A stretch of 64,000 nt of DNA from Paenalicyclobacillus mengziensis (GCF_017298635.1 NZ_CP071182.1:2952001-3016000); one strand, 5' to 3'. Positions 8,775-17,549 are shown, counted from the first letter of the stretch. The notes: generated from the letters alone by a model not told the origin. Numbers and translations: made by a program.

Positions 8775-10696
8775 CTCGGGTTCGACAGTTACAAGCCCTT
8801 TATAAGCATGTGTGGATAACTCGGATCCCGCAACGGCGCGGTTTCCAAGTTTTTTACGTAGGCATTTTTCGGAAAATTGTAGGCATGCGCATTTCTGTGT
8901 ATAACTTATATAGTTATCAACATGATTGCATTTTTGTAGTATAATATTGTAAAATGTAGACATGTACATACGGAGAATATCTCGAAAAAATAAAAACGGC
9001 ACTGTAACCTCATACGTCCAGTTGGCCCATAACGAACGCAATCCTGTGACCGGAAATCCTCAGGCCAAGGTCTACTACACCTTCGGTCGTGAGGATGAAG
9101 TGGACATGGACAACCTGCGCCGTCTGGCAGAGAGTATCTCCCGCTTCGTTGGCGATGCCCCCAAAGTGACTCAGGAGAGCGTTCAAACAAGCCTTCTAGA
9201 CAGCAAGCAGTTCGGTACAGGATACGTGCTGCAGTCCCTGTGGCAGGAACTCGGGATCGACAAGGCGCTCTCAAAGCGTTTGGCTGAGCCAAAGTATGAA
9301 GCACCCATCGAGCGGATGCTGTTCGCCATGGTGGCCAATCGAGCGCTGAACCCGTCGAGTAAGCGTGCCGTGGAGGACTGGGTCAAGACCGAAGTAGCGT
9401 TACCTGGCGTAGAACTCTTCGAGGTTCACCAGGGATATCGTGCCATGGACTTTCTCATTGAGTCCGACGAGGAGATTCAACGGGAAGTCTACGAAACAGT
9501 GGCTGACCTGCTGAATCTTGAGGTGGACCTCCTGTTCTTCGACACAACCTCCAGTTACTTTGAGATGGACGATGAACCTGAAGAGGGCAGCATCAAGCAA
9601 CGAGGCTATTCCAAGGACCACAGGCCAGACCTTCCCCAGGTTGTGATCGGCTTTGCGGTCACCAGAGATGGTATCCCGGTTCGGTGCTGGGTATGGCCTG
9701 GAAACACGTCAGATATGTCCGTCATCCCACAGGTCAAACAGGACTTGATCGGCTGGCGGTTGGGCCGCGTGATTACTGTTGTAGCCCGCGGGTTCAACAG
9801 CGAAACCAACTTGCGAGAGTTGCAGAAGACCGGTGGTCACTACATTGCTGGCGAGAAGATGTCGTCTGGCAAGCAGAGCGTCGAAGACGCGCTGGCTCGA
9901 CCAGGCCGGTTCAAGACAGTACGCGACAACCTGGAAGTGAAGGAAGTTGTGGTCGGTGACGGTGAGGCCAGAACGCGCTACGTCTTGGTCCGAAATCCGG
10001 ATGAGGCACGGCGTGATGAACGACGCAGGGAAGCGCATCTGAAACGACTTGAGTGTGAACTGTCCAGGTTAAAGGAACTAGATGGTGATTCACACACGAA
10101 GGCGCACTGTGCGCTACAGAGCCACCAGACGTACAAACGATTTCTGAAATCGGACAAGCATGGGAACTTGAGGATCGATAAGGAAGCGGTCAAGGCTGCG
10201 GAGCGCCTGGACGGGAAGTACCTGATTCGTACTTCGGACGATACGTTATCTGCAGAAGATGTCGCCTTAGGTTACAAGCAGCTCTGGCAGGTTGAAGCCG
10301 CGTTTCGGTCCCTGAAGCAGACCATTGAATTGCGTCCGATGTACCATCGCAAGGACGACCGTATTCGTGCGCATGTCTTGCTCTGCTGGCTGTCACTTCT
10401 ACTCGTCCGGGTCGCAGAGAACCGCACAGGGCGCACCTGGAGAGAAATTCGCCAGACCATGAACGCGATGCACTTAATCACTTCCAAGTCAGGCAACAAC
10501 ACAGTTCGTCAACGCACCGAGGTTACACCGGAGCAGGCTGAGATTCTGAAGGCACTCGGTTATAAGGAACCTGCTCTCATACAGAAGATATCCACAGGCA
10601 AGCCGTAGGCACTACACGAAGTTATCCACAATCCCGGGATCCCAGGCACAGCAACGGATTCCGGGATTTCGTATATCTACGACTGTCGAAGCCGAG
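8775..10696 (+). mobile_element. Complete IS1634-family insertion sequence (copy A)
   Basis: Left end CTCGGGTTCGACAGT (8775-8789) matches the inverted right end ACTGTCGAAGCCGAG (10682-10696) with one mismatch. The sequence ATTGG directly flanks both sides (8770-8774 and 10697-10701), a 5-bp target duplication. The 1,922-bp element holds a single transposase. Its ends resemble those of the unrelated-copy element at 50708-52804 (CTCATCTTTGACAGT), supporting the same family. A 10-bp internal inverted TGTGGATAAC pair lies at 8811 and 10621. Confidence 0.85.
8962..10608 (+). CDS. IS1634-family transposase (IS4-type DDE)
   Basis: A 548-residue transposase beginning MYIRRISRKNKNGTVTSYVQ as usual for IS1634 (short beta-rich start, then KVYYTFGRED). 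It has the first catalytic region LLFFDTTSSYFEMDDEPEEG, later ITVVARGFNSETNLREL, and the Y-(2)-R-(3)-E-(6)-K-type region GYKQLWQVEAAFRSLKQTIE. The frame is intact, so transposition competence is possible. It differs clearly from the second IS1634 type in this window, so they are not copies of one another. ATG 8962 has a weak RBS. Confidence 0.93.
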   Translation: MYIRRISRKNKNGTVTSYVQLAHNERNPVTGNPQAKVYYTFGREDEVDMDNLRRLAESISRFVGDAPKVTQESVQTSLLDSKQFGTGYVLQSLWQELGIDKALSKRLAEPKYEAPIERMLFAMVANRALNPSSKRAVEDWVKTEVALPGVELFEVHQGYRAMDFLIESDEEIQREVYETVADLLNLEVDLLFFDTTSSYFEMDDEPEEGSIKQRGYSKDHRPDLPQVVIGFAVTRDGIPVRCWVWPGNTSDMSVIPQVKQDLIGWRLGRVITVVARGFNSETNLRELQKTGGHYIAGEKMSSGKQSVEDALARPGRFKTVRDNLEVKEVVVGDGEARTRYVLVRNPDEARRDERRREAHLKRLECELSRLKELDGDSHTKAHCALQSHQTYKRFLKSDKHGNLRIDKEAVKAAERLDGKYLIRTSDDTLSAEDVALGYKQLWQVEAAFRSLKQTIELRPMYHRKDDRIRAHVLLCWLSLLLVRVAENRTGRTWREIRQTMNAMHLITSKSGNNTVRQRTEVTPEQAEILKALGYKEPALIQKISTGKP

Positions 10697-10916
10697 ATTG
10701 GGGACCGGGAGAAATCAATTGTTTCCGCATCCTGGCTTGGGTGGACCAAGCGCAACAAAGAATTTGGAAAAGGTTATTGCGTTAGGATGCCACAAATGTG
10801 TTGCGTGCGGTGGAGCAGGGGTTTTAGAGCGAGATATTCAATTGGGGTACATCATAATTCCAATCTCTGCGATTCGTGATGAAGGTATCGTGGATGTTTA
10901 TCGGAAATATTTATGA
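10697..10916 (+). pseudogene. Nucleoside phosphorylase fragment
   Basis: Reading LFPHPGLGGPSATKNLEKVI and ALGCHKCVACGGAGVLERDI, then IPISAIRDEG, matches the purine/uridine phosphorylase core (hG.GgPsA...E.li.lG..k.....aG.l...i..G.....A.RdEG). Start and end are both missing: about 70 codons of an expected 240-290. It abuts the right end of IS1634 copy A, but the sequence left of the IS does not hold the missing 5' part, so the gene was already broken before the insertion. Confidence 0.6.
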
Positions 10917-11038
10917 CGAATCACTTGCAGGCTTTCTGATTTTTTATGCGCCAAACAATAGTCGTATTTATAAATGATTCTATGCTATTGCTCTCTTACG
11001 ATTGGGTCACTCGCACTCGGTCCTGTTATATCCGGGTG

Positions 11039-11173
11039 GCTAGTAGAATACTCGACCTGACCACGGCATCTATGACGGCTTTTAAAGACACGCTCTTGTT
11101 GGCAGCCTCAATAGCATTTATTGGGCTTCCGCTTGTGTTTTGCCTGCATCGAATACAGGAAGCTAAGCATTAG
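11039..11173 (+). pseudogene. C-terminal tail of an MFS (DHA2-like) transporter
   Basis: The last 44 codons of this frame (ASRILDLTTASMTAFKDTLL, then AASIAFIGLPLVFCLH) resemble the final loop and TM14 of EmrB/DHA2 exporters, where an A-F-x-D-T-F-like motif precedes the last helix. Nothing transporter-like is found upstream. A short relic; the assignment rests on one motif. Confidence 0.3.
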
Positions 11174-11557
11174 CGAGAAATACTGCTCTGAAACTAAACA
11201 GGGTTAGACAGTACAGCAACCCAAAGCGGAAAATGAAAAGTGTGGAAAATGGTTAAGAGGATTTGCGACTTAAGCTCTTTAATGTTGGCGTCCCATATCG
11301 CCGTATATTCAATAGTGCCTTCACGTCCATAGCCAAGCACTTTAGGCACGCTGATTCGTTGTCGACACCTCTGACTGCTTTTTGGTGTCAGGTACATGTT
11401 TTCGTACTATTGCAAGGACAACCTCGTCGCTGTGAATCGGGTCGGGTGCGACGGGTTGAAGATAAACGTCTTTTGCCACTGATATGTCCCCCTATCTGTT
11501 CTACAATGAGAGTTAAAGAAACTTACCCAATATCCTGCACGATAAAGGAGTCAGACG
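11174..11557. other. Intergenic stretch, no supported gene
   Basis: About 380 bases with only short overlapping frames. The last 20 bases hold the RBS (AAAGGAG) for the Cj0069-like gene. Confidence 0.4.
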
Positions 11558-12607
11558 ATGGACAGACAGCCACGCGTGGCAATTCTATGGCACGGGGATC
11601 GTGAAACACGCAACAACGCTACTGGTGAAAATCATAGGCTTAATAAGGTTTTTGAGGAATTCAAAAAACATGGTGTTATCGCAGAACCTGCAGTCTATAA
11701 CGATGCATTTGTTGAGGAAGTTCGACATCAATTGAATGAAGTTGATGGTGTACTTGTCTGGGTAAACCCCATTCAAGATGGCATGAACCGGACGATTTTG
11801 GATGACATGCTCAGGGATGTTGCCTCACGGGGCGTTTTTGTCAGCACTCACCCAGATGTGATTCTAAAACTGGGCACGAAAGAAGTTGTGTTCCAGACTC
11901 GTGAAATGGAATGGGGCGGGGACGTACATCTGTATAAAACCGTTGAGGAACTTCAGAAGCATCTGCCTGCTCGACTCGCTACTGGTGAATCACGGGTTTT
12001 AAAGCAAAATCGCGGGAACGGCGGAAACGGTGTTTGGCGAGTGGAGTTGGTTGAGGGAACGCATGGAGATGACGCTGTGGTTCGTGTTCTTCACGCCCTG
12101 CGAAACAGCACAGAGAAACAAATGCCAATCAGCGAATTCATGAATCAATATGAAATGTATTTCAAGGGTTCAGGACAACTGATTGACCAACCGTTTCACA
12201 GTCCCGTTCCCGATGGAATGGTTCGATGCTACATGTCACATGACAAGGTGGTCGGATTCGGACACCAATATGTCACCGCTTTACTCCGATCAGAGCTTGG
12301 GTCCGAACCCCTAGAGCCACAACCAAGGATTTATCATCCGGATACAAAACCAGAGTTTCAGACACTTAAAGCCAAAATGGAGACCGAGTGGATTGCACAG
12401 TTGCAACGTGTACTCTACATTGACACAAATGCTCTGCCAGTCATTTGGGACGCAGACTTTCTTTATGGACCGAAGACTGAAACTGGTGAAGATACATATG
12501 TTTTATGCGAAGTTAATGTGAGTTCCGTGTATCCATTTCCGGAATCAGCGCTTCCTAGATTGGTGGAGACAGCTCTCGACTGTATCAGACATCATCGACT
12601 GACGTAA
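11558..12607 (+). CDS. Cj0069 family protein (ATP-grasp-like)
   Basis: A 349-residue protein: RVAILWHGDRETRNNAT at the start, VDGVLVWVNPIQDGMNRTIL, FVSTHPDVILKLGTKEV, then the nucleotide-binding-like strand SRVLKQNRGNGGNGVWRVEL, PFHSPVPDGMVRCYM and a late metal/phosphate region LPVIWDADFLYG ... YVLCEVNVSSVYPFPES. The K-(Q)-N-R-G-N-G-G-N-G loop and E-V-N motif are as in ATP-grasp ligases, and the overall layout is that of the Cj0069 family of unknown substrate. ATG 11558 has AAAGGAG 9 bases upstream. It stands alone, so no pathway can be deduced. Confidence 0.8.
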   Translation: MDRQPRVAILWHGDRETRNNATGENHRLNKVFEEFKKHGVIAEPAVYNDAFVEEVRHQLNEVDGVLVWVNPIQDGMNRTILDDMLRDVASRGVFVSTHPDVILKLGTKEVVFQTREMEWGGDVHLYKTVEELQKHLPARLATGESRVLKQNRGNGGNGVWRVELVEGTHGDDAVVRVLHALRNSTEKQMPISEFMNQYEMYFKGSGQLIDQPFHSPVPDGMVRCYMSHDKVVGFGHQYVTALLRSELGSEPLEPQPRIYHPDTKPEFQTLKAKMETEWIAQLQRVLYIDTNALPVIWDADFLYGPKTETGEDTYVLCEVNVSSVYPFPESALPRLVETALDCIRHHRLT

Positions 12608-12619
12608 TACTGAAAATCC

Positions 12620-12830
12620 TAGTTGAGGGCTTTTTATTTGTGAGGGGGAACCAACCTCCTAAGATGCGGGGCTAGCGTCGAAGAACTGCTATGGTCAGCG
12701 AAAGCGAAGCCATGTCAGAAGCGTGGTCAACTGCTACGTTGAAGTGAATGCGTCGGGTGGAAGAAGAGTCCGGATGCCAAACTGCCCCTTCGGGGATGGG
12801 GAGGCTCGGGCTTATTTTACAGAAGCTTGA
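12620..12830 (+). other. Possible structured RNA / group II intron-like fragment
   Basis: A non-coding stretch with several local stems, for example ATGGTCAGCGAAAGCGAAGCCAT (12690s-12710s; GNRA-like GCGAAAGC loop) and GCCCCTTCGGGGA near 12785. The repeated GCGAAAGCGAAG style resembles the 5' domain I of bacterial group II introns, but I cannot align it by eye. No intron-encoded protein lies nearby; one relic exists at 47439-47636. Low-confidence inference. Confidence 0.25.
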
Positions 12831-12881
12831 CATATGAGCGGATGTTTACTGGCATAATTTTCATACTGGGAGGCGACGTTT

Positions 12882-13097
12882 ATGTCACGCACGGGTAGAT
12901 TTTTATTTTATCTTGGTATTGTTGTTATGGTCGTGGAATTGATAGCGAACATTGTGAGCATTGTGCGTTTCAGTTCTATTCATGCAGTAGGAATGAACTG
13001 GGGTTCCACCATCGTCGTGTTGTTCGGAGCTTTTTATCAAGGTGGAACGTTAATGGGGATAGGTAAAATAATTGAGCTGTTGGAACGGAAACAGTGA
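12882..13097 (+). CDS. Small two-helix membrane protein
   Basis: A 71-residue protein with two hydrophobic helices (FLFYLGIVVMVVELIANIV and STIVVLFGAFYQGGTLMGI) and a short charged tail KIIELLERKQ. ATG is preceded by GGGAGGCG at good spacing and the gene is followed by a terminator-like hairpin, which supports a real gene. No family is recognised and no function can be given. Confidence 0.65.
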   Translation: MSRTGRFLFYLGIVVMVVELIANIVSIVRFSSIHAVGMNWGSTIVVLFGAFYQGGTLMGIGKIIELLERKQ

Positions 13098-13107
13098 CAG
13101 TGGGTTG

Positions 13108-13147
13108 AACGGGGGCGAATGTCCGAGATGGCATCGCCCCGTTATTC
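13108..13147. terminator. Bidirectional hairpin terminator
   Basis: AACGGGGGCGA (13108-) pairs with TCGCCCCGTT (13134-13143) and is followed by ATT. It lies between a forward and a reverse gene that converge here. Confidence 0.6.
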
Positions 13148-13185
13148 AGGTACGGTGGTCAGTAATATCCCAGATAGAGTATGGC

Positions 13186-13590
13186 TTACTCAGGATGTCG
13201 AACCGTTAACATAGAATTAGCTTTTTGTGGATCGTTCATCAACGCCATCCTGTAATCCAACATCCAGTTAAGAGTTCCCAGCATCTGATTCAATTCGTCC
13301 TTCTTGCGTTCGATCTCACTTATCTTTTGTTGAATCCATTCAATCACTTCGAAATTGGTACGCATATTTGTATCATGATCTGTCAAGATTTCCTTAAGTT
13401 CGGCTAGCGAACAACCGACCCTTTGAAACTTCTTCACCAGTTTCAGGCGTTCGATAGCCTCGTCTGAATAGTTGCGGTAGTTATTTTCCCCTCTTCGGAC
13501 ATGCCGACTGTCCAACAAGCCTTCCTTCTCATAAAAACGAATTGTGTAGGCTGTTAAACCCGTCTTATTGGCTAACTCTTGAATCTTCAT
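13186..13590 (-). CDS. MerR-family transcriptional regulator
   Basis: A 134-residue protein starting MKIQELANKTGLTAYTIRFY, the winged-helix DNA-binding domain of MerR proteins, followed by EKEGLLDSRHVRRGENNYRN and a C-terminal dimerisation coiled coil (EWIQQKISEIERKKDELNQM). No conserved Cys metal ligands are present, so a small-molecule or stress signal is more likely than metal. It is divergent from the epimerase gene, with a shared promoter region at 13591-13693 containing a 19-bp-spaced promoter typical of MerR targets. It probably activates the epimerase and regulates itself. Confidence 0.92.
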   Translation of the reverse strand: MKIQELANKTGLTAYTIRFYEKEGLLDSRHVRRGENNYRNYSDEAIERLKLVKKFQRVGCSLAELKEILTDHDTNMRTNFEVIEWIQQKISEIERKKDELNQMLGTLNWMLDYRMALMNDPQKANSMLTVRHPE

Positions 13591-13612
13591 GTAAATTTCT
13601 CCTCAAGATGAC

Positions 13613-13643
13613 TTGCCTTGGAGTTCACTCTATAGTTTAGACT
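13613..13643 (+). promoter_or_regulatory. MerR-type promoter with 19-bp spacer
   Basis: TTGCCT (13613-13618) and TAGACT (13638-13643) are separated by 19 bases that include the dyad-like CTTGGAGT-TCACTCTATAG. An over-long spacer with a dyad between -35 and -10 is the hallmark of promoters untwisted by MerR proteins. It points toward the epimerase gene, 50 bases downstream. Confidence 0.7.
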
Positions 13644-13693
13644 GCAATTGTTCAAGTGATAATACAACCTAACGGTTTAAGGAGGATATCAAG

Positions 13694-14524
13694 ATGCGTG
13701 TATTCGTAACAGGTGCAACAGGTTATATCGGTTCTGCCGTAGTCCGGGAACTCATCAATGCCGGTCATAAGGTCGTCGGACTTACCCGGTCAGACAGTGG
13801 TGCCGCCAGACTGAAGGAGGCGGGTGCCGGGGTACATCACGGTGCCCTTGACGACCTCGATAGCCTTCAAAGAGGAGCCGCTGCTGCGGACGGGGTCATT
13901 CACCTGGCGTTTAAACACGACTTCTCAGACGTCGCTGGATCACTCGCAACCGATCTACGCGTTGTCGAGACAATAGGGGCCGCACTCAAGGGCTCCGGCA
14001 AGCCCTTCGTGACCACCGCGCACGCAAATGGGGAGGCATCGGATAACGTGGCGATCGAGTTGGCAAAGCATAGGGTACGGGCGTCGATTGTGTCGCTAGC
14101 GCCGTCCGTGCACGGTGAAGGTGACAAAGGATTCGTACCGAGACTCATCAACATCGCGCGCGACAAGGGTGTCTCTGCCTACATCGGGGGAGGGTCCAAC
14201 CGTTGGACAGCTGTACACCGACTTGATGCGGCACACCTATTTCGCCTCGCGCTCGAAAGGGCACCCGCCGGTTCACGGCTAGATGGGGTCGCTGACGAAG
14301 GGGTGCCGTTTCGTGACATCGCCAGTGTGATTGGTAAGCATTTGAACCTTCCGGTGGTCAGCATTTCGCGTGAAGAGGCAGACGCCTATTTCGGCTTTCT
14401 CGGCAGCATTGCGGCGCTCGACATCCCGAGGTCAAGCGTTCAGACTCAGGAACTCCTGGGATGGCATCCAGTGCACCCTGGACTCATGGCGGATGTCGAA
14501 CAAGGCTACTACTTCAACAGTTGA
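13694..14524 (+). CDS. NAD-dependent epimerase/dehydratase (atypical SDR)
   Basis: A 276-residue Rossmann protein with MRVFVTGATGYIGSAVVREL (GxTGxxG), D-L-D at the end of beta3, VIHLAF and the C-terminal SRLDGVADEGVPFRDIASVI typical of extended/atypical SDRs. The usual YxxxK is not present at the expected place, so it is likely an NmrA/atypical type that may bind rather than turn over NAD(P). Base composition is more GC-rich than neighbours, suggesting transfer. ATG has AAGGAGG upstream. It is divergent from the MerR gene, which probably controls it. Confidence 0.88.
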   Translation: MRVFVTGATGYIGSAVVRELINAGHKVVGLTRSDSGAARLKEAGAGVHHGALDDLDSLQRGAAAADGVIHLAFKHDFSDVAGSLATDLRVVETIGAALKGSGKPFVTTAHANGEASDNVAIELAKHRVRASIVSLAPSVHGEGDKGFVPRLINIARDKGVSAYIGGGSNRWTAVHRLDAAHLFRLALERAPAGSRLDGVADEGVPFRDIASVIGKHLNLPVVSISREEADAYFGFLGSIAALDIPRSSVQTQELLGWHPVHPGLMADVEQGYYFNS

Positions 14525-14593
14525 TGCAAGAATTTCGTAGTAGAGGTGAGAGGGTGCCCACGACGGCGCCCCAAACCAAAGGAGATGAGCCGA

Positions 14594-14833
14594 ATGCAGT
14601 ATATGCTTTCCGTAATCGACGACATGACCCTCCGATCCGACAGTGAGCTCAAGACAGGCACCGCCACAACGGAAGAGATGGCGGCGATCGACGCGTTCAA
14701 TAATCGGGTGCAAGCTGATGGCTACTGGGTTTTCGCCGGTGGCCTTGGAGCGCCGAGTACGGCTACCGTGACCGACAACCGGCGTGGGGAGGAGGTCACC
14801 CGGCTCTCTCGATGGAGGGCCGGGTGGCACTGA
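14594..14833 (+). pseudogene. YciI/DGPF-domain protein, C-terminally truncated
   Basis: Starts MQYMLSVIDDMTLRSDSELK, then ATTEEMAAIDAFNNRVQADG and YWVFAGGLGAPSTATVTD, the N-terminal two thirds of YCII-related (DGPF) proteins. The diagnostic D-G-P-F strand that should follow NRRGEEV is replaced by TRLSRWRAGWH and a stop, so the frame is lost at about 14795. ATG 14594 is preceded by AAAGGAGATGAG. It follows the epimerase by 70 bases and shares its higher GC content. Confidence 0.6.
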
Positions 14834-14976
14834 CGCTGCGCATGGTCGGCGGTTTGACCGTAGGGGCTGGTCCCCAAGAAGGATTCGCTTCCATGTGCGC
14901 ATAAATATTATCATGGGGGTTTCTGGGATGTGTCGTTAAAGGACGGTTACCTGCAATATCGACGATACTGAAGTAC

Positions 14977-15168
14977 TGATATTCACTTTCACATGTTAAG
15001 GGAAGCGGGATTTGAGTTCTCTCAGTTTGGCTTGGGACGGGCATACATCGTTGTACCTGGAAGGACTAGCCGGAGATAAGTGACACTATCACGCTTTGGG
15101 GAAAGCAAGATATAAAAGCTGTGATTCAGCAGTGGATGGGTGACGGCTCTGTATCATTCGGAGCATAA
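14977..15168 (+). pseudogene. Internally deleted copy of the HExxH metalloprotease gene
   Basis: Bases 14977-15070 and 15070-15205 closely match 40885-40985 and 41230-41370 of the metalloprotease gene downstream, but the roughly 240 bases in between are missing and an extra T shifts the frame (CAGTTTGGCTT versus CAGTTGGCTT). The HEMAH motif is absent. The same last bases GGAGCATAAACATGCACT and the non-coding tail GTGTCGACGAGCGTTACGGG are shared, so this is a segmental duplication and not just a paralogue. Confidence 0.85.
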
Positions 15169-15246
15169 ACATGCACTGGGTGTCGACGAGCGTTACGGGT
15201 CTTATGGGAAGAGCGACACATCAATACTGAACAGAGGGGTGGTTGG

Positions 15247-15756
15247 TTGTTAAGGGCTATTCATTTGTTCCCTGAGTTTTCTAATGGACATTCCATTAAC
15301 GCTATACGAGAGAAGTACGATCCGCTTGCTGACCTCATTTCACCGCATGTGACCCTGGTGTTCCCGTTTGAATGTGACGTTTCTACTGAAGCTCTTGCAC
15401 TACACCTTCAGGAATCCATGGTTGGATTGAAACCATTTCGAATCGTTATGACTGGGGTCACTGGGGCTGACGGAGAGTATTTATTCCTTAATGTGAAGGT
15501 CGGCAACGACCAGATTATCCAGCTTCACGACAAATTGTACACTGGGTTGTTGAAGCAATATCTTCACCGCTCTCTGACTTATACACCTCACTTAACCATT
15601 GGGCGACTTAAAGATAAGCAAATATTTGAATTCGCTTTGACTGAAACTGAAAATTGGAATGAAGTGTTTGAGACAACGGTTCACCAGGTCGTTGTCGAAC
15701 GCATAGACGAACATGAAAACTCGATTATTGAAATGAAGGTTCCACTCATTCCATAA
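15247..15756 (+). CDS. 2'-5' RNA ligase / 2H phosphoesterase family protein
   Basis: A 169-residue protein with the two H-x-T motifs that define the 2H superfamily: ISPHVTLVFPF (about residue 33) and YTPHLTIGRLK (about residue 117), spaced as in YjcG/LigT-like proteins. It likely hydrolyses or ligates 2',5' or cyclic phosphodiester bonds in RNA or nucleotides. The start is TTG with GAGGGGTGG upstream. It lies alone between a relic and a DinB gene. Confidence 0.88.
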   Translation: MLRAIHLFPEFSNGHSINAIREKYDPLADLISPHVTLVFPFECDVSTEALALHLQESMVGLKPFRIVMTGVTGADGEYLFLNVKVGNDQIIQLHDKLYTGLLKQYLHRSLTYTPHLTIGRLKDKQIFEFALTETENWNEVFETTVHQVVVERIDEHENSIIEMKVPLIP

Positions 15757-15971
15757 CAAGTAGGTATGGTATTGAAGTAATGGGGCGAGACAGAAGAAGA
15801 ACGGTCGTCCCCTGGTGCATCAATATTCAATGCGAAAGCATTCGCTGATCTTCTGGTAATGGGCCAAAGACCTGAAAAAGACGCGTTTTGTACCAATCTA
15901 ATCAGATGATTATATGGTGAGGCCGTCCAGGGCGATCGAAAGATTCTAATGCCAATAAGTGGGGGATTAAG

Positions 15972-16460
15972 ATGAACACGGTGCTGGAAACATACAACTA
16001 CCACGCTTGGGGAAACAAGATGCTATTGGACAGATTGAAGCAACTGCCTTCTGAGGTCTTTCACCGCGAAATCAAAAGCGCTTTCCCTTCGATATCCAGC
16101 GTGATTGCCCATGTGTATACGGTTGACCAACTGTGGTCCTACATTATTTCTGGTATGGACATGCCCGAAGCATTAGACGTTGAAAAGGCAAGCGGAGAGG
16201 GAAAGAACATTGATGAAATAGACGGAATGTTTCACACTCTATCTGAAGCGTATAAGGAAACTTTGGCTCAAAGTGCAAACAGGCATGAGTTAAGGTGGCT
16301 AAATATCCCATGGGAGGGCAAGCGAGAAACAAGTTTGTATGAAATGGTACTGCATGTCGTAACGCATGGAACGTATCATCGAGGGAATGTAACAGCCATG
16401 CTGCATCAAATGGGTTATACCTCAATTACAACCGACATGACGGCATATTGGTTTGTATGA
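15972..16460 (+). CDS. DinB family protein
   Basis: A 162-residue four-helix bundle with the three His ligands of DinB: the first in VIAHVYTVDQLW (about residue 47) and the pair VVTHGTYHRGNVTAMLHQMG (about residues 130-140). These bind a divalent metal; characterised relatives act as thiol transferases or hydrolases. ATG with TGGGGGAT upstream. At least two other DinB-type genes or relics are in the window. The substrate is unknown. Confidence 0.9.
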   Translation: MNTVLETYNYHAWGNKMLLDRLKQLPSEVFHREIKSAFPSISSVIAHVYTVDQLWSYIISGMDMPEALDVEKASGEGKNIDEIDGMFHTLSEAYKETLAQSANRHELRWLNIPWEGKRETSLYEMVLHVVTHGTYHRGNVTAMLHQMGYTSITTDMTAYWFV

Positions 16461-16504
16461 ACTACTGTGACGTGGGATGGTGGTAACGCCGCCTTGTTGC
16501 GAGC

Positions 16505-16645
16505 CCTGACGACGCAACGAGATATGCCTCTCTGAAAAAGGAACTGGCAGAGAATTTTCCGAATGACATCTAAACGTATACGGATGGAAAGGATGCTTTG
16601 GTCAAAGACATTGAGAAAAAGGAGGTCGCCTGGTATCAGGGTTAA
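16505..16645 (+). pseudogene. GrpB C-terminal remnant with in-frame stop
   Basis: Reads PDDATRYASLKKELAENFPN, DI, then TAA, then TYTDGKDALVKDIEKKEVAW. This is the final helical part of GrpB proteins (.YaaLKreLAe.f..D...Yt.gK..fi...). There is no upstream coding part. It is a short relic of the same family as the intact gene at 8220. Confidence 0.55.
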
Positions 16646-16762
16646 AAGGCTTCATCACCCGTCGTTAGCGGGCAGTTATCCCGAATAAGCTGTCTCCCGT
16701 ACATGTAACAACTCGTCAGGCGAACACGTCTGGTTCATATACGACAAGGAGTGAATCATAAA

Positions 16763-17404
16763 GTGAAACGATATAAGAAATTGGCTATAGCTGGTGTAGC
16801 GTTGAGCATTGTAGCAACTCTTGCTGGTTGTGCGACAGCGGACAATGGCACGACTCCGGCTTCAAATAGTACGTCTAATTCGCAGAAACAAACCTCAACG
16901 ATAAACCCTCCAGGCAATCTTCTACCCTCCCTCGTGAAGTGGAATGGAATATCGTACATTACGAAAGGATACATTCACAACGTGGGTGCCAAAGTAGGGG
17001 TAGCAAATGACGGGACTCAAAAATGGAATGTGTTTGTTTTGCCAGGATACTCACCGCAGAATGAAATTGCCGTAGAAGTAAATAACCCCAATGGCAAATA
17101 CGTAGAAGCGAATGCACCCGTAACTGGGCAAAATTCTCCCTTGACAGTGGATTATGACAATCATGGATACGGCGTCATCTTACAACTGGTTCCACCAAAA
17201 TCTATTGGAAGGGAAATCTACCAATTACGCAAAGTCGACGAAATCATCATCGGTGATGGTGGTACGTTCCCCATCGGCACAAAGCTATTTGCCATAAAAA
17301 ATGTGCCAGTAAATAGATCAATTGCTGTAGAAATCAATACCAACACGTATCTGCAAGCAAACCTTCAGGGGTGGTTTCCACCATCGTCGAATACATCCTC
17401 ATGA
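16763..17404 (+). CDS. Secreted lipoprotein of unknown function
   Basis: Lipoprotein signal: basic KRYKKL, hydrophobic AIAGVALSIVATL and lipobox LAGC, so the mature protein starts at Cys and is anchored outside the cell. A Ser/Thr/Asn-rich linker follows, then a beta-rich domain of about 160 residues with copper-amine-oxidase/SH3-like patterns such as VKWNGISYITKG and GTKLFAIKNVPVN. GTG 16763 sits 11 bases after AAGGAG; the GTG at 16751 is too close to it. It is followed by a terminator hairpin, then an ECF sigma operon. No family is firmly recognised. Confidence 0.75.
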   Translation: MKRYKKLAIAGVALSIVATLAGCATADNGTTPASNSTSNSQKQTSTINPPGNLLPSLVKWNGISYITKGYIHNVGAKVGVANDGTQKWNVFVLPGYSPQNEIAVEVNNPNGKYVEANAPVTGQNSPLTVDYDNHGYGVILQLVPPKSIGREIYQLRKVDEIIIGDGGTFPIGTKLFAIKNVPVNRSIAVEINTNTYLQANLQGWFPPSSNTSS

Positions 17405-17521
17405 GACACAATGATTCTTCCGGGTGTGCATGGATATTCAGTGCAGACCTGCAGTGCTTATGGCGTTTTCGAGAGAAGCGCAAAAGAAAGCGCATCATGA
17501 ATTGAATGCACGTATTTGAGG

Positions 17522-17549
17522 AACGCGGCATAGAAACCGCGTTTTATTC
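17522..17549 (+). terminator. Rho-independent terminator after lipoprotein gene
   Basis: AACGCGG and CCGCGTT form a stem around CATAGAAA, followed by TTATT. It lies about 120 bases after the lipoprotein stop. Confidence 0.6.

Noticed and set aside
11390..11470. Possible reverse-strand gene 11194-11397
   Set aside because: No start signal, no motif and only 67 codons.
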